A stretch of 64,000 nucleotides of DNA from Pleomorphomonas sp. NRK KF1 (GTDB lineage: Bacteria; Pseudomonadota; Alphaproteobacteria; Rhizobiales; Pleomorphomonadaceae): positions 744,001 through 808,000 of the forward strand of contig NZ_JAMDLH010000001.1 of assembly GCF_023721755.1 (NCBI RefSeq), in the 5' to 3' direction. The notes under the pieces were generated by a model. That model saw nothing but the letters and a program-made list of their open reading frames with translations, was not told the DNA's origin and made no database searches. A program made the position numbers and the translations under genes. Positions 24,822 to 33,024 of the stretch are shown here, piece by piece. The number at the start of each line of letters is the position of its first letter. Positions within the stretch are counted from its first letter, which is position 1.

Positions 24822-25622
24822 TTACTTCGCCCCGTCGACCCAGTGGGCAATGCTCTTGTCGAGCGTGCCGTCGGCCTTGATCGAGGCGAGCGCGTCGTCG
24901 ACCTTCTTCAGAGTGGCCGCGTCGCCCTTCTTGACGACGTAGCCGACACCTTCGCCGAGCACCTTGTTCTCCGGCGCGGCGGCCTTGATGTCGAAGTCGG
25001 CGCCCTGCGGCGTCGCCAGGAAGGTGTGAAGGTAGAGATCGGGCGACAGCACGAAGTCGATGCGGCCGGCGGCAAGATCGGCCATCGAGTTGTCAGCGGT
25101 GTCGTAGGCCTTCACCTCGACTTCAGGATAGTACTTGAGCACATACTGGTGCTGCACGGTCGACGCCTGCACGCCCAGGATCTTGCCCTCGAAGGCCTTG
25201 GGATCGAGGATCTTGCTGCCATCGGGGGCATCGACCGTCCCGATCGTGACCTCTTCCGACTTCGGGCCGACCAGCGAGGTGCCCTCGGTGTAGTAGGAGG
25301 CGCTGAAGTCAACCGTCTCGCGACGTTCGTCGGTGATCGAGAAGGCGCCGACGGCCACGTCGAGCTTGTTCTCCTTGAGCGCCGGCAGCAGGCCGTCGAA
25401 GGCCATGGCGGAGATCTCGCACTTCACCTGCATGCGCTCGCAGAGGGCATTGGTGATATCGGCCTCGATGCCTTCCCACTCGCCGGCGGCGTTGACCTGG
25501 CCGAACGGCAGATAGGGCTCCGGCGTCATGCCGATCCTGATCACGTCCTCGGCGAAAGCCGGGAGGGCCACCGACGAGGCGACGGCAAGCGCCAGCGCCG
25601 TTTTCACAACGATATTGGACAT
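24822..25622 (-). CDS. Periplasmic polar amino-acid binding protein (Lys/Arg/ornithine type), copy 1
   Basis: A 266-residue type II periplasmic binding protein with a Sec signal (residues 1-24: basic start, hydrophobic core, cleavage after AFA). The mature start EDVIRIGMTPEPYLPFGQVN, the paired cysteines in ALCERMQVKCEI, and FSITDERRETVDFSASYY are family features. AGRIDFVLSPDLYL is the second-lobe ligand region. AGGGGAA precedes the ATG at 25622. It lies between the DDAH gene and the permeases, so it is the likely binding protein of this transporter. Confidence 0.93.
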   Translation of the reverse strand: MSNIVVKTALALAVASSVALPAFAEDVIRIGMTPEPYLPFGQVNAAGEWEGIEADITNALCERMQVKCEISAMAFDGLLPALKENKLDVAVGAFSITDERRETVDFSASYYTEGTSLVGPKSEEVTIGTVDAPDGSKILDPKAFEGKILGVQASTVQHQYVLKYYPEVEVKAYDTADNSMADLAAGRIDFVLSPDLYLHTFLATPQGADFDIKAAAPENKVLGEGVGYVVKKGDAATLKKVDDALASIKADGTLDKSIAHWVDGAK

Positions 25623-25671
25623 TTGGGACGTTCCCCTTTTCTTCGACATCAAATGTTTTGACTGCCCCGCC

Positions 25672-26466
25672 TCAACCGCGCCGCCAGCGCAGCGACATGC
25701 ACGAGAGGCCGGCGTCGATCTTGCCGATTTCCGTGGTCTTGAGCGGCACCACCTTGTAGCCGCTGGCGGCCAGAAGCTCGGCAGTACGCGGGTAGTCGGA
25801 GCCGACGAACACCACGTCATTGACGCGCAGCGCGTTGGCGGCCGCCTCCTCGCCTTCGGGGACCAGAAGCGTCTTGAACCCCTTGAACACACCCGAGCGT
25901 TCGAGACGCGCGGTGGTCAGCACCGTCTCCTCGTCGAGAAGCGAACAGTCGGTCTTGAAATGCAGCACGTCCTTGGGCGTCTCGACGATCTCGCCCTTGC
26001 GGCCGAGCTTGACGAGGCACTCGATCAGCGCTTCGGCGCCTTCGCGGTTTGTGCGGGCGGACAGGCCGATCATGACGCTTTTCTGCGTCGTCAGCACGTC
26101 GCCACCATCGGCAAAGCCGCGCGGCAGATCGAGCACGGTCGAAAACATCCGCTTCAGTACCGGCGCGATCTCGGCCGTTTCGCCAGCGCGCGTCGGGGCG
26201 CCGGGTCGGAGCAGGATGGCGCCTTCCGGGAACACCAGAGCCGGATCCTCGACGAAAATGGAATCGGGGAAGGCTTCGAGCGGTGGCAAAACCGTCACCT
26301 CGACGCCGGCTTGGCTCACCGCATGGATATAGGCGGCATGCTCGGCGAGAACGCCCGCATGGGTGGGGTTGCCGCGATCATCGGCGCGGAGGCCGTTCAC
26401 CACCGACGGCGACGGCGTGCGGACGATGAAGGAATCGAAACGATAGACGGGAAGAGTGCTGGCCAT
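25672..26466 (-). CDS. N(G),N(G)-dimethylarginine dimethylaminohydrolase (DDAH)
   Basis: DDAH converts methylated arginines to citrulline plus methylamines. The 264-residue protein matches bacterial DDAH point by point: the substrate Asp in FPDSIFVEDPAL, LLRPGAPTRAGE, GFADGGDVL, ARTNREGAEAL, the catalytic His in VLHFKTDCSLL, SDYPRTAELL, and the C-terminal nucleophile Cys256 in KIDAGLSCMSLRW. The ATG at 26466 has AAGGTG five bases upstream. It sits between two arginine-type binding proteins, which fits uptake and breakdown of methylarginine. Arginine deiminase is the nearest alternative but is longer. Confidence 0.92.
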   Translation of the reverse strand: MASTLPVYRFDSFIVRTPSPSVVNGLRADDRGNPTHAGVLAEHAAYIHAVSQAGVEVTVLPPLEAFPDSIFVEDPALVFPEGAILLRPGAPTRAGETAEIAPVLKRMFSTVLDLPRGFADGGDVLTTQKSVMIGLSARTNREGAEALIECLVKLGRKGEIVETPKDVLHFKTDCSLLDEETVLTTARLERSGVFKGFKTLLVPEGEEAAANALRVNDVVFVGSDYPRTAELLAASGYKVVPLKTTEIGKIDAGLSCMSLRWRRG

Positions 26467-26559
26467 TCGGACACCTTGATGGAAAGCGCTGTCATAGACG
26501 AACCGTCCGTCAAGGTGCAACAACCGTAAGGGGCATTGTCCTTCGTGAGAAGACGGATA

Positions 26560-26617
26560 CCGGCCGGATGGAAGTCCGGCCGGCCACGGAACTGGCGGAG
26601 ACGGCAGATAAGCCGTC
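26560..26617 (-). terminator. Two tandem hairpins between binding-protein 2 and the DDAH gene
   Basis: CCGGCCGGA (26560-26568) pairs perfectly with TCCGGCCGG (26575-26583) across 6 bases. Closer to the upstream gene, GACGGC (26600-26605) pairs with GCCGTC (26612-26617) across 6 bases. Both follow the stop of binding-protein gene 2 in the direction of transcription. There is no clear T run, so partial termination or message stabilisation is likely rather than full termination. Confidence 0.5.
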
Positions 26618-26626
26618 CCCGATGTC

Positions 26627-27406
26627 TCACTTCAGCGAGTAGAGGTTGATCTTGAAATACTTGTCGTTGATCGTCTTGTAGGTACCGTCGGCGACCACTT
26701 CGTCGATGGCCTTGTTGATGGCTTCCTTGAGCGCCCCATCCTCCTTGCGGACGGCAATGCCGACGCCCTCGCCGACGAAGGTGGGATCGGTGATCGGCTC
26801 GCCGCTGAGCTTGCAGCAGACGCCTGCCTCCTTGCCCACCCAGTCGAACATCGGCAGGAAGTCGCCGACCTGCAGGTCGAGTCGGCCGGCCGCGAGGTCG
26901 AGATTGGCTTCGTCCTGCGTGGGATAGGTCTTCAGCGTGGCGCTCGGATAGGTCTTCTCGATGTACTCGGCCTGCGTGGTGCCAGCCTGAGCACCGATGA
27001 TCTTGCCCGACAGCGCCGCGTCGGAGAACTCGGTGATGTCGCTGTCCTTGGGCACGACGTGGGTCATCGCCGCCTTGTAGTAGGGCTTGGTGAAGTCGAC
27101 GACCTTCTTGCGCTCCTCGGTGATGAACATCGAGGCGATGATCATGTCGTATTTCTTGGCAAGCAGCGCCGGAATGATTCCATCCCAATCCTGCGCCACC
27201 ACCTCGCACTTGACCTTCATCTTCTCGCAGAGGGCGAGACCGATCTCGACGTCGAAGCCCTTGATGGAGCCGTCGGTGTCCACATAGTTGAAGGGCGGAT
27301 AGGCGCCCTCGGTGCCGATCTTCAGCGTCTCTTCGGCATGGACGGTGACGGCCGAGACAGCGAGCAGCGCGGCGGCAGCGAGCCCGCGAATGGTGCGTTT
27401 GGTCAT
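26627..27406 (-). CDS. Periplasmic polar amino-acid binding protein, copy 2
   Basis: A 259-residue periplasmic binding protein with a Sec signal ending VTVHA-EE. Family features are LKIGTEGAYPPFNYVDTDG, the paired cysteines in ALCEKMKVKCEVV, FITEERKKVVDFTKPYY, and AGRLDLQVGDFLP. It is clearly distinct from copy 1 at many ligand-facing positions, so the two should bind different members of the arginine group. GGGGAA precedes the ATG at 27406. It is the first gene of the leftward operon; an unusual CC pair (GVCCKLSG) occurs in the second lobe. Confidence 0.93.
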   Translation of the reverse strand: MTKRTIRGLAAAALLAVSAVTVHAEETLKIGTEGAYPPFNYVDTDGSIKGFDVEIGLALCEKMKVKCEVVAQDWDGIIPALLAKKYDMIIASMFITEERKKVVDFTKPYYKAAMTHVVPKDSDITEFSDAALSGKIIGAQAGTTQAEYIEKTYPSATLKTYPTQDEANLDLAAGRLDLQVGDFLPMFDWVGKEAGVCCKLSGEPITDPTFVGEGVGIAVRKEDGALKEAINKAIDEVVADGTYKTINDKYFKINLYSLK

Positions 27407-27528
27407 TTTGTCGTTCCCCTGGTACGGCTTGGGCCGGTTTTTCTCTTTGCCCATGGCGCTGAAAGATTAGCTGCAAACCGCACGGGATGACAATTCTCTG
27501 TCAGGAAATTTGTTGGCCTTTCGCGCCA

Positions 27529-28737
27529 TCATTCTCCCTGCCGCTTCAGGATCGCCGAAAAACTGGGATCGAAGGCACGGCGGATGGGATCGGCGGCGGC
27601 GCCGATCGCCACTGCCCAGGGGTCGGTCATGCCCAGACGCAATCGGGGGACGGAGCGACCGGTCACCGCCACCAGGGACGGACGCAGCGGTTCGATCGCG
27701 GCAATCAGCCGATGCATCAGCGAGCCGGGAACGCCGCTCGACAGGATCACCGTCTGCGGGTCGAACAACGTCTCGGCGGTGTGGACGGCCAGCCTCAGGT
27801 CGTGTCCCGCCCGTTCGATCCAGTCGACGACGCGCTGGTCCCCCGCAAGGACGAGCCTTTCCAGCTTGTCGAACTGCTGCGGATCGGCCGGATCGATATC
27901 GACCAGCGCATAGAGCGAAGCGATGGACGCGCGATGTTCCAGCGGCACGAGGTTGTCCGGCTTGCCGAACAGCACCATGCCGATCTCGCCGGCGTTGCCG
28001 TTGGCGCCACTGTAGAGACCGCCGCCGAGGATCAGTCCGGCGCCGATACCGTAGCCGACGTAGATGCAGACGACGTGGTCCAGGCCGTGCGCGGCTCCGA
28101 CCATGCGCTCGGCCGTGGCGCAGGCCGCCGCGTCGTTCTGCAGGCTGACCGCAAGGCCGGTGCCGGCCGCCAGCCGCTCCACCAATGGGAAGCTCTGCCA
28201 GGCCTGCATCAGCCACAAGCTGTCGTCGGCGATCTCGACGCCAAACGGGCCGGGCATGGCCACGCCGATGCCGGCGATGCGCGCCTCGGCCTCCGGCCGT
28301 CCAGCCGCAAACTTGCCCCTCACCTCGGCCAGCAGATCAAGCAGGACCTCAACGCCCTCCTCCGGTGCGCGCGGCGGCACCTTGGCGGTGGCGCGGGCCA
28401 GAATGTTGCCGACGAGATCCACGACGATGGCTCGGCTGACGTGGCGATCGATCTGCAGGCCGATGGAATAGGCGCCATCGGCAACCAGTCGATAGGGCGT
28501 TGACGGTTGCCCTCGCCCCTTGCGGACCAGTTCCTCGGAGGCGACGAGGCCTTCGTTCTCCAGCGTCTCGACGAGATTGGACACCGCCTGCTTGGTCAGT
28601 CCCGTGGCTCGGGCAAGGTCGGCGCGCGACAGCGCACCATTCACCCGGAGCGCGTCGATGATGACGCGCCGGTTATGAGCGCTTGTCCCCTCGATATTGG
28701 CGCCGCTCTTGGCGCGGATCGGCCGCTGTTCGTTCAT
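27529..28737 (-). CDS. ROK-family transcriptional regulator of the divergent sugar operon
   Basis: A 402-residue repressor-type protein: an N-terminal winged helix-turn-helix (residues about 18-75, RRVIIDALRVNGALSRADLA, then TGLTKQAVSNLVETLE) fused to a ROK sugar-kinase-like domain (IGVAMPGPFG, VSLQNDAAACATAERM, GYGIGAGLILGGGLYSGANG). The zinc motif CxCGxxGC found in many ROK proteins is absent after GEIG. It is divergent from the sugar ABC operon, with an inverted repeat between, and presumably controls it in response to the imported sugar. I used MNEQRP (28737) as start. Confidence 0.9.
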   Translation of the reverse strand: MNEQRPIRAKSGANIEGTSAHNRRVIIDALRVNGALSRADLARATGLTKQAVSNLVETLENEGLVASEELVRKGRGQPSTPYRLVADGAYSIGLQIDRHVSRAIVVDLVGNILARATAKVPPRAPEEGVEVLLDLLAEVRGKFAAGRPEAEARIAGIGVAMPGPFGVEIADDSLWLMQAWQSFPLVERLAAGTGLAVSLQNDAAACATAERMVGAAHGLDHVVCIYVGYGIGAGLILGGGLYSGANGNAGEIGMVLFGKPDNLVPLEHRASIASLYALVDIDPADPQQFDKLERLVLAGDQRVVDWIERAGHDLRLAVHTAETLFDPQTVILSSGVPGSLMHRLIAAIEPLRPSLVAVTGRSVPRLRLGMTDPWAVAIGAAADPIRRAFDPSFSAILKRQGE

Positions 28738-28779
28738 GCCCATTTCCGTCTTGACAGCAGTTGATATTTCGCCCACGAA

Positions 28780-28800
28780 TAAGTCAAGCAATTTGACTTA
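28780..28800. promoter_or_regulatory. Inverted repeat, likely ROK operator
   Basis: TAAGTCAA at 28780-28787 and TTGACTTA at 28793-28800 form a perfect 8-bp inverted repeat with a 5-base spacer, in the gap between the divergent ROK gene and the sugar operon. On the minus strand the arm contains TTGACT, a -35-like element for the ROK gene itself, so binding could give autoregulation as well as control of the operon. Confidence 0.6.
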
Positions 28801-28956
28801 ATAAGGAACCGCAGAGTTCCGGGGAACGCTAGTCCGCTCGAGAAGCGTGACGACGCTCCATGCCAGAGGTCCTTCGGGACCACCAGACGACCGGTCGTGG
28901 CGGCACTGTGCCGCCGCGATCCCTTCCGCGTAGTCACCGACCAAAGGGAGCCCACA

Positions 28957-30195
28957 ATGAACAGGTTTTTCGGCAGGACACTCCTCTCCGCGACGCTTCT
29001 GACGGCGCCGCTTTCCCTTCCGGCTTTCGCCGAGACCCAGATCAACGCGCTGTTCATGGCCCAGGCCGCCTATAGCGAGGCCGACGTTCGCGCCATGACA
29101 GAGGCCTTCACCAAGGCCAATCCCGATATCAAGGTCAATCTGGAGTTCGTGCCCTACGAAGGCCTGCACGACAAGACCGTGCTCGCCCAGGGCGCCGGCA
29201 ACGCCTATGACGTCGTGCTGTTCGACGTGATCTGGCCGGCCGAGTTCGCCGCCAACAACGTGCTCGTCGACGTCAGCTCCAAGATCACCGACGAGATGAA
29301 GGCCGGCGTTCTGCCCGGCGCCTGGACCACCGTCAAGTATGACGAGAAGTTCTATGGCATGCCCTGGATTCTCGACACCAAGTACCTGTTCTACAACAAG
29401 GAAATCCTCGAGAAGGCCGGCATTGCCAACCCGCCCAAGACCTGGGAGGAACTGGCCGCCGACGCCAAGATCATCAAGGACAAGGGCATCCTCGCCTCGC
29501 CGATCGCCTGGAGCTGGGCGCAGGCGGAAGCCGCCATCTGCGACTACACCACGCTGGTCAGCGCCTTCGGCGGCGACTTCCTGAAGGATGGCAAGCCCGC
29601 CTTCCAGTCGGGCGGCGGCCTCGACGCCCTGAAGTACATGGTCGACAGCTACACCTCCGGCATCACCAACCCGAACTCCAAGGAGTTCCTGGAGGAAGAC
29701 GTCCGCAAGGTGTTCGAGAATGGCGACGCCGCGTTCGCCCTCAACTGGACCTACATGTACAACATGGCCAACGATCCGAAGGACTCGAAGGTCGCCGGCA
29801 AGATCGGTGTCGTGCCGGCGCCGGGCGTTGCCGGCAAGAGCGAGGCATCGGCTGTCAACGGTTCGATGGGCCTAGGAATCACTACCGCCAGCAAGCATCA
29901 GGACGAGGCCTGGAAGTACATCGTCTTCATGACCTCGCAGGCGACGCAGAACGCTTACGCCAAGCTCAGCCTGCCGATCTGGGCCTCTTCCTACGAGGAT
30001 CCGGCCGTCACGGAGGGCCAGGAAGAGCTGATCGCCGCCGCCAAGACTGGCCTCGCCGTCATGTACCCGCGCCCGACCACGCCGAAGTATCAGGAAATCT
30101 CCGTCGCCCTTCAGCAGGCGATCCAGGAGGCCCTGCTCGGCCAGTCGAGCCCCGAGGACGCGCTGAAGACCGCCGCCGAGAACAGCGGCCTCTGA
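28957..30195 (+). CDS. Sugar ABC transporter substrate-binding protein (family 1)
   Basis: A 412-residue periplasmic binding protein with a Sec signal (residues 1-26, cleavage after AFA). Family 1 features are MTEAFTKANPDIKVNLEFVP, YDVVLFDVIWPAEFA, FYGMPWILDTKYLFYNKEIL, PPKTWEELAADAKII and VNGSMGLGI. AGGGAG precedes the ATG at 28957. It heads the operon with two permeases, an isomerase-like SIS protein, a kinase and the ATPase, so it sets the substrate range. The sugar is unknown. Confidence 0.93.
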   Translation: MNRFFGRTLLSATLLTAPLSLPAFAETQINALFMAQAAYSEADVRAMTEAFTKANPDIKVNLEFVPYEGLHDKTVLAQGAGNAYDVVLFDVIWPAEFAANNVLVDVSSKITDEMKAGVLPGAWTTVKYDEKFYGMPWILDTKYLFYNKEILEKAGIANPPKTWEELAADAKIIKDKGILASPIAWSWAQAEAAICDYTTLVSAFGGDFLKDGKPAFQSGGGLDALKYMVDSYTSGITNPNSKEFLEEDVRKVFENGDAAFALNWTYMYNMANDPKDSKVAGKIGVVPAPGVAGKSEASAVNGSMGLGITTASKHQDEAWKYIVFMTSQATQNAYAKLSLPIWASSYEDPAVTEGQEELIAAAKTGLAVMYPRPTTPKYQEISVALQQAIQEALLGQSSPEDALKTAAENSGL

Positions 30196-30207
30196 GCGAA
30201 TAATCGC

Positions 30208-30230
30208 ACCGGGCGCCCAGGGCGCCCGGT
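30208..30230 (+). terminator. Intra-operon hairpin after the binding-protein gene
   Basis: ACCGGGCGCC at 30208-30217 and GGCGCCCGGT at 30221-30230 form a perfect 10-bp stem with a 3-base loop, between the binding-protein stop and the first permease. There is no T run. Such hairpins commonly protect the binding-protein message so that more of it is made than of the permeases. Confidence 0.6.
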
Positions 30231-30265
30231 CTCTCCGCCTTTCAGTTATCCGACGAGGACACCGC

Positions 30266-31150
30266 ATGTCTGGCACCTGGATCACAACCCGGGCGTGGCT
30301 ACTCATGCTGCCGCTCCTCATCGTCATGGTGGCCGTCATCGGCTGGCCCCTGGCCGACACCGTGCATCTGTCCTTCACCGACGCCAAGCTGGTGGGGACG
30401 TCCGGCAGCTATGTCGGCTTCGACAATTACGTCCGGCTCCTGTCCGGCAACGCCTTCGGCCGCACCCTCTTCACGACCACCTTCTTCGCGGTGGTTGTCG
30501 TGACGACGGAGATGCTGCTCGGCGTGCTCGCAGCGCTCCTGCTCAATCAGCAGTTCCATGGCCGCACGTTGCTGCGGGCCTTGCTGATCCTTCCCTGGGC
30601 GCTTCCCACCGTCGTCAACGCCACCCTTTGGCGGCTGATCTACAATCCCGAATACGGCGCCCTCAACGCGGCGCTCACCCAGCTCGGCATTCTCTCGGAC
30701 TATCGCTCCTGGCTCGGCGAGCCCGGCACCGCCCTGACGGCACTCATCGTCGCCGACTGCTGGAAGAATTTTCCGCTTGTCGCGCTGATCGCACTTGCCG
30801 CCTTGCAGGCCGTTCCGCGCGATGTCGTGGCCGCCTCATATGTCGATGGCGCCAACGCCTTCTCACGATTTCGCTTCGTCACGCTGCCCTATCTCGCCGG
30901 ACCGCTGTTGGTGGCGCTGGTGCTGCGCACCATCGAGGCCTTCAAGGTGTTCGACATCATCTGGGTCATGACGCGCGGCGGCCCCGCCAACTCGACGCGA
31001 ACCATGTCGATCCTCGTCTACCAGGAGGCCTTTTCCTTCCAGCGAGCGGGCTCGGGCGCCTCGCTCGCCCTGATCGTCACGCTGATCATCACGGTGCTCG
31101 CCGTCGCCTACGGCACCATCGTGAAGAAGCTCGCAGGGAGCGCCGCCTGA
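30266..31150 (+). CDS. Sugar ABC transporter permease (MalF/UgpA-like)
   Basis: A 294-residue permease with six hydrophobic segments. AWLLMLPLLIVMVAVIGWPL is the first; the EAA loop is VVAASYVDGANAFSRFRFVT followed by LPYLAGPL, and a conserved FKVFDIIWVMTRGGPANST follows. It overlaps the next permease by one base (TGATG). Together they form the channel for the sugar bound by the upstream protein. Confidence 0.92.
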   Translation: MSGTWITTRAWLLMLPLLIVMVAVIGWPLADTVHLSFTDAKLVGTSGSYVGFDNYVRLLSGNAFGRTLFTTTFFAVVVVTTEMLLGVLAALLLNQQFHGRTLLRALLILPWALPTVVNATLWRLIYNPEYGALNAALTQLGILSDYRSWLGEPGTALTALIVADCWKNFPLVALIALAALQAVPRDVVAASYVDGANAFSRFRFVTLPYLAGPLLVALVLRTIEAFKVFDIIWVMTRGGPANSTRTMSILVYQEAFSFQRAGSGASLALIVTLIITVLAVAYGTIVKKLAGSAA

Positions 31151-31995
31151 TGGAACGCCAGAGCCCACTCTTTCGCTTCTTCCTGCACATCGCGGCGCTG
31201 CTGCTCGCGGCGATCATCCTGGCGCCGCTCGTCTGGCTGTTCGTGATGAGCATTTCGCCGGCCGCCGACCTGGCCGCCAAGCCACTCAGGTGGTGGCCGG
31301 AGACCATGGACTTCTCGCGCTACGCCACCCTCCTCTCCACCGTCGAGAACAGTGCCGGCGCCGCTTTCATGGCCAGCCTCCGCAACTCGTTGATGGTGGC
31401 CAGCATGGCCACCGTGGCGGCAGTATCGCTCGCCGTGCCCGCCGGCTGGGCGGTGTCGCGCACGCCGTCCGTTGGCTGGTCGCTGTCGCTGGTCATCGCG
31501 ACCTACATGTTGCCGCCGGTGGCGCTTGCCGTGCCGCTCTACATGGCGCTTGCCAACTTCGGCCTGCTCAACAGCGTGTTCGGCTTGGCCCTCGTCTACC
31601 TCACCATTCTCGCCCCCTTTACCACCTGGCTGATGAAGTCCGGGTTCGACGGCATCCCGCGCGAGATCGAACAGGCGGCGGTGATCGATGGCGCCAGCCT
31701 CTGGCAGACGCTCAGGATCATCACCCTGCCGCTGGCCCTGCCGGTGGTGGCGACCTCCGCTCTCTTCGCCTTCCTGCTCGGCTGGGACGAGTTCTTCTAT
31801 GCCCTGCTGTTCACCTCCGACCAGCGGGCCAAGACTCTCACCGTCGCCATCGCCGACTTGGCCGGTGGCCGCGTCTCCGATTACGGCCTGATCGCCACGG
31901 CCGGCGTGCTCGCTGCACTGCCGCCGATGCTGGTCGGTATCGTCATGCAGCGGGCGCTGATCTCCGGACTGACCTCCGGCGGCGTCAAGGGCTGA
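31150..31995 (+). CDS. Sugar ABC transporter permease (MalG/UgpE-like)
   Basis: A 281-residue permease starting MERQSPLFRFFLH. The first helix is LLLAAIILAPLVWLFVMSIS; the EAA loop is IPREIEQAAVIDGASLWQTL, then RIITLPLALP; the C-terminal ALISGLTSGGVKG is typical of the MalG group. The one-base overlap with the upstream permease fixes the start. A long open frame in the same phase runs upstream through the partner gene but is not coding. Confidence 0.93.
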   Translation: MERQSPLFRFFLHIAALLLAAIILAPLVWLFVMSISPAADLAAKPLRWWPETMDFSRYATLLSTVENSAGAAFMASLRNSLMVASMATVAAVSLAVPAGWAVSRTPSVGWSLSLVIATYMLPPVALAVPLYMALANFGLLNSVFGLALVYLTILAPFTTWLMKSGFDGIPREIEQAAVIDGASLWQTLRIITLPLALPVVATSALFAFLLGWDEFFYALLFTSDQRAKTLTVAIADLAGGRVSDYGLIATAGVLAALPPMLVGIVMQRALISGLTSGGVKG

Positions 31996-32013
31996 ACCCA
32001 AAGGACTACGAAA

Positions 32014-33024
32014 ATGACCACTACCCGCCCCGAGAGCCTTGTTGCCATCGATCGCGAAATGGCACGCCAGCACGCCGATGCCCTCGCCTCCTTCGAACAG
32101 AACCGCGAGGTTGCCGCTCGCGCCGCCGCGTCGCTCAAGAAGACGGGACGCCTGTTGATGCTCGGCATGGGCGGTTCGCACGCGGTCGCCCGAGCGGTGG
32201 AACCCTACTACCGCGCCCTCGGCATCGACGCCGTTTCGCTTCCCGTTTCCGAACAGCTCGCTGCGCCTCTACCGATCAAAGACCGCACCATCTTCGTCAC
32301 CTCGCAGTCCGGCGAGAGTGTGGAGGTCGTGCGCTGGTTCAAGGAAACCGGCGGTACGGCCGACACATTCGCCCTGACGCTCGAAGGTGGTTCCTTCCTC
32401 GGCAAGGCCGCTCCGGCGCTCGTTGCCGCTGGTGGCTCGGAACTGGCTTTCGCCGCCACGCGCAGCCTGACGCTGTCCTTCGCGCTGCATCTCGCCATTC
32501 TGGCCGCGCTGGGCGCCGATGCGACGCCGGCACTCGCCGTGCTGAAGGCGCCGGAGACACCCGACGTATCCGCCGCGCTTGCCGCCCTCAAGAACGTCCG
32601 CAACGTGGTCACCTCCGGCCGAAGCCTGCAGGGCGTCGCCGAAGCGATCGCCTTGGGTTTCACGGAGCTGTCCCGCCGCCCCTGCTTCTCGCATGAGGGC
32701 GGCCAACTTCGTCACGGACCGATGGAGATGCTGTCGCCGGAGATCGGCGCCGTGCTGTTCCGAGCCAAGGATCCGACCTCGCCACTCATTGCCGGCATGG
32801 CCGGTGAAATCCTCGCCGCCGGAGCGCCTGTGGTGATCTTCGACGCGTCCGGCGAAGCGCCGGTGTCCGGCGCGGTCACCGTCGCCGTCAAGCCGGCCGT
32901 CGGCATGGCAGCCGTTTTCGCACTTTTGCCGGCCGCCCAGACGCTGATAGTCGCCTTCGCCGCCGAGCGCGTCGAGAATGCCGGCACCCCCGTGCGCTCA
33001 AACAAGATCACCCGGAGCGAATAA
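32014..33024 (+). CDS. SIS-domain sugar-phosphate isomerase or deglycase
   Basis: A 336-residue protein with two SIS (sugar isomerase) halves. The first has LLMLGMGGSHAVARAVEPYY and FVTSQSGESVEVVRWFKETG; the second ends with SHEGGQLRHGPMEMLSP, the HGP motif that binds phosphosugar. Relatives include FrlB fructosamine-6-phosphate deglycase, AgaS and the isomerase part of GlmS. Sitting before a PfkB kinase and inside a sugar uptake operon, a deglycase or aminosugar-phosphate deaminase role is plausible. The exact reaction is not determined by sequence. Confidence 0.85.
   Translation: MTTTRPESLVAIDREMARQHADALASFEQNREVAARAAASLKKTGRLLMLGMGGSHAVARAVEPYYRALGIDAVSLPVSEQLAAPLPIKDRTIFVTSQSGESVEVVRWFKETGGTADTFALTLEGGSFLGKAAPALVAAGGSELAFAATRSLTLSFALHLAILAALGADATPALAVLKAPETPDVSAALAALKNVRNVVTSGRSLQGVAEAIALGFTELSRRPCFSHEGGQLRHGPMEMLSPEIGAVLFRAKDPTSPLIAGMAGEILAAGAPVVIFDASGEAPVSGAVTVAVKPAVGMAAVFALLPAAQTLIVAFAAERVENAGTPVRSNKITRSE

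Noticed and set aside
30295-31149. Open frame continuous with the second permease, running through the first permease gene
   Set aside because: It is an Arg/His-rich shadow of the real permease; the permease start at 31150 is fixed by the TGATG overlap and by homology.
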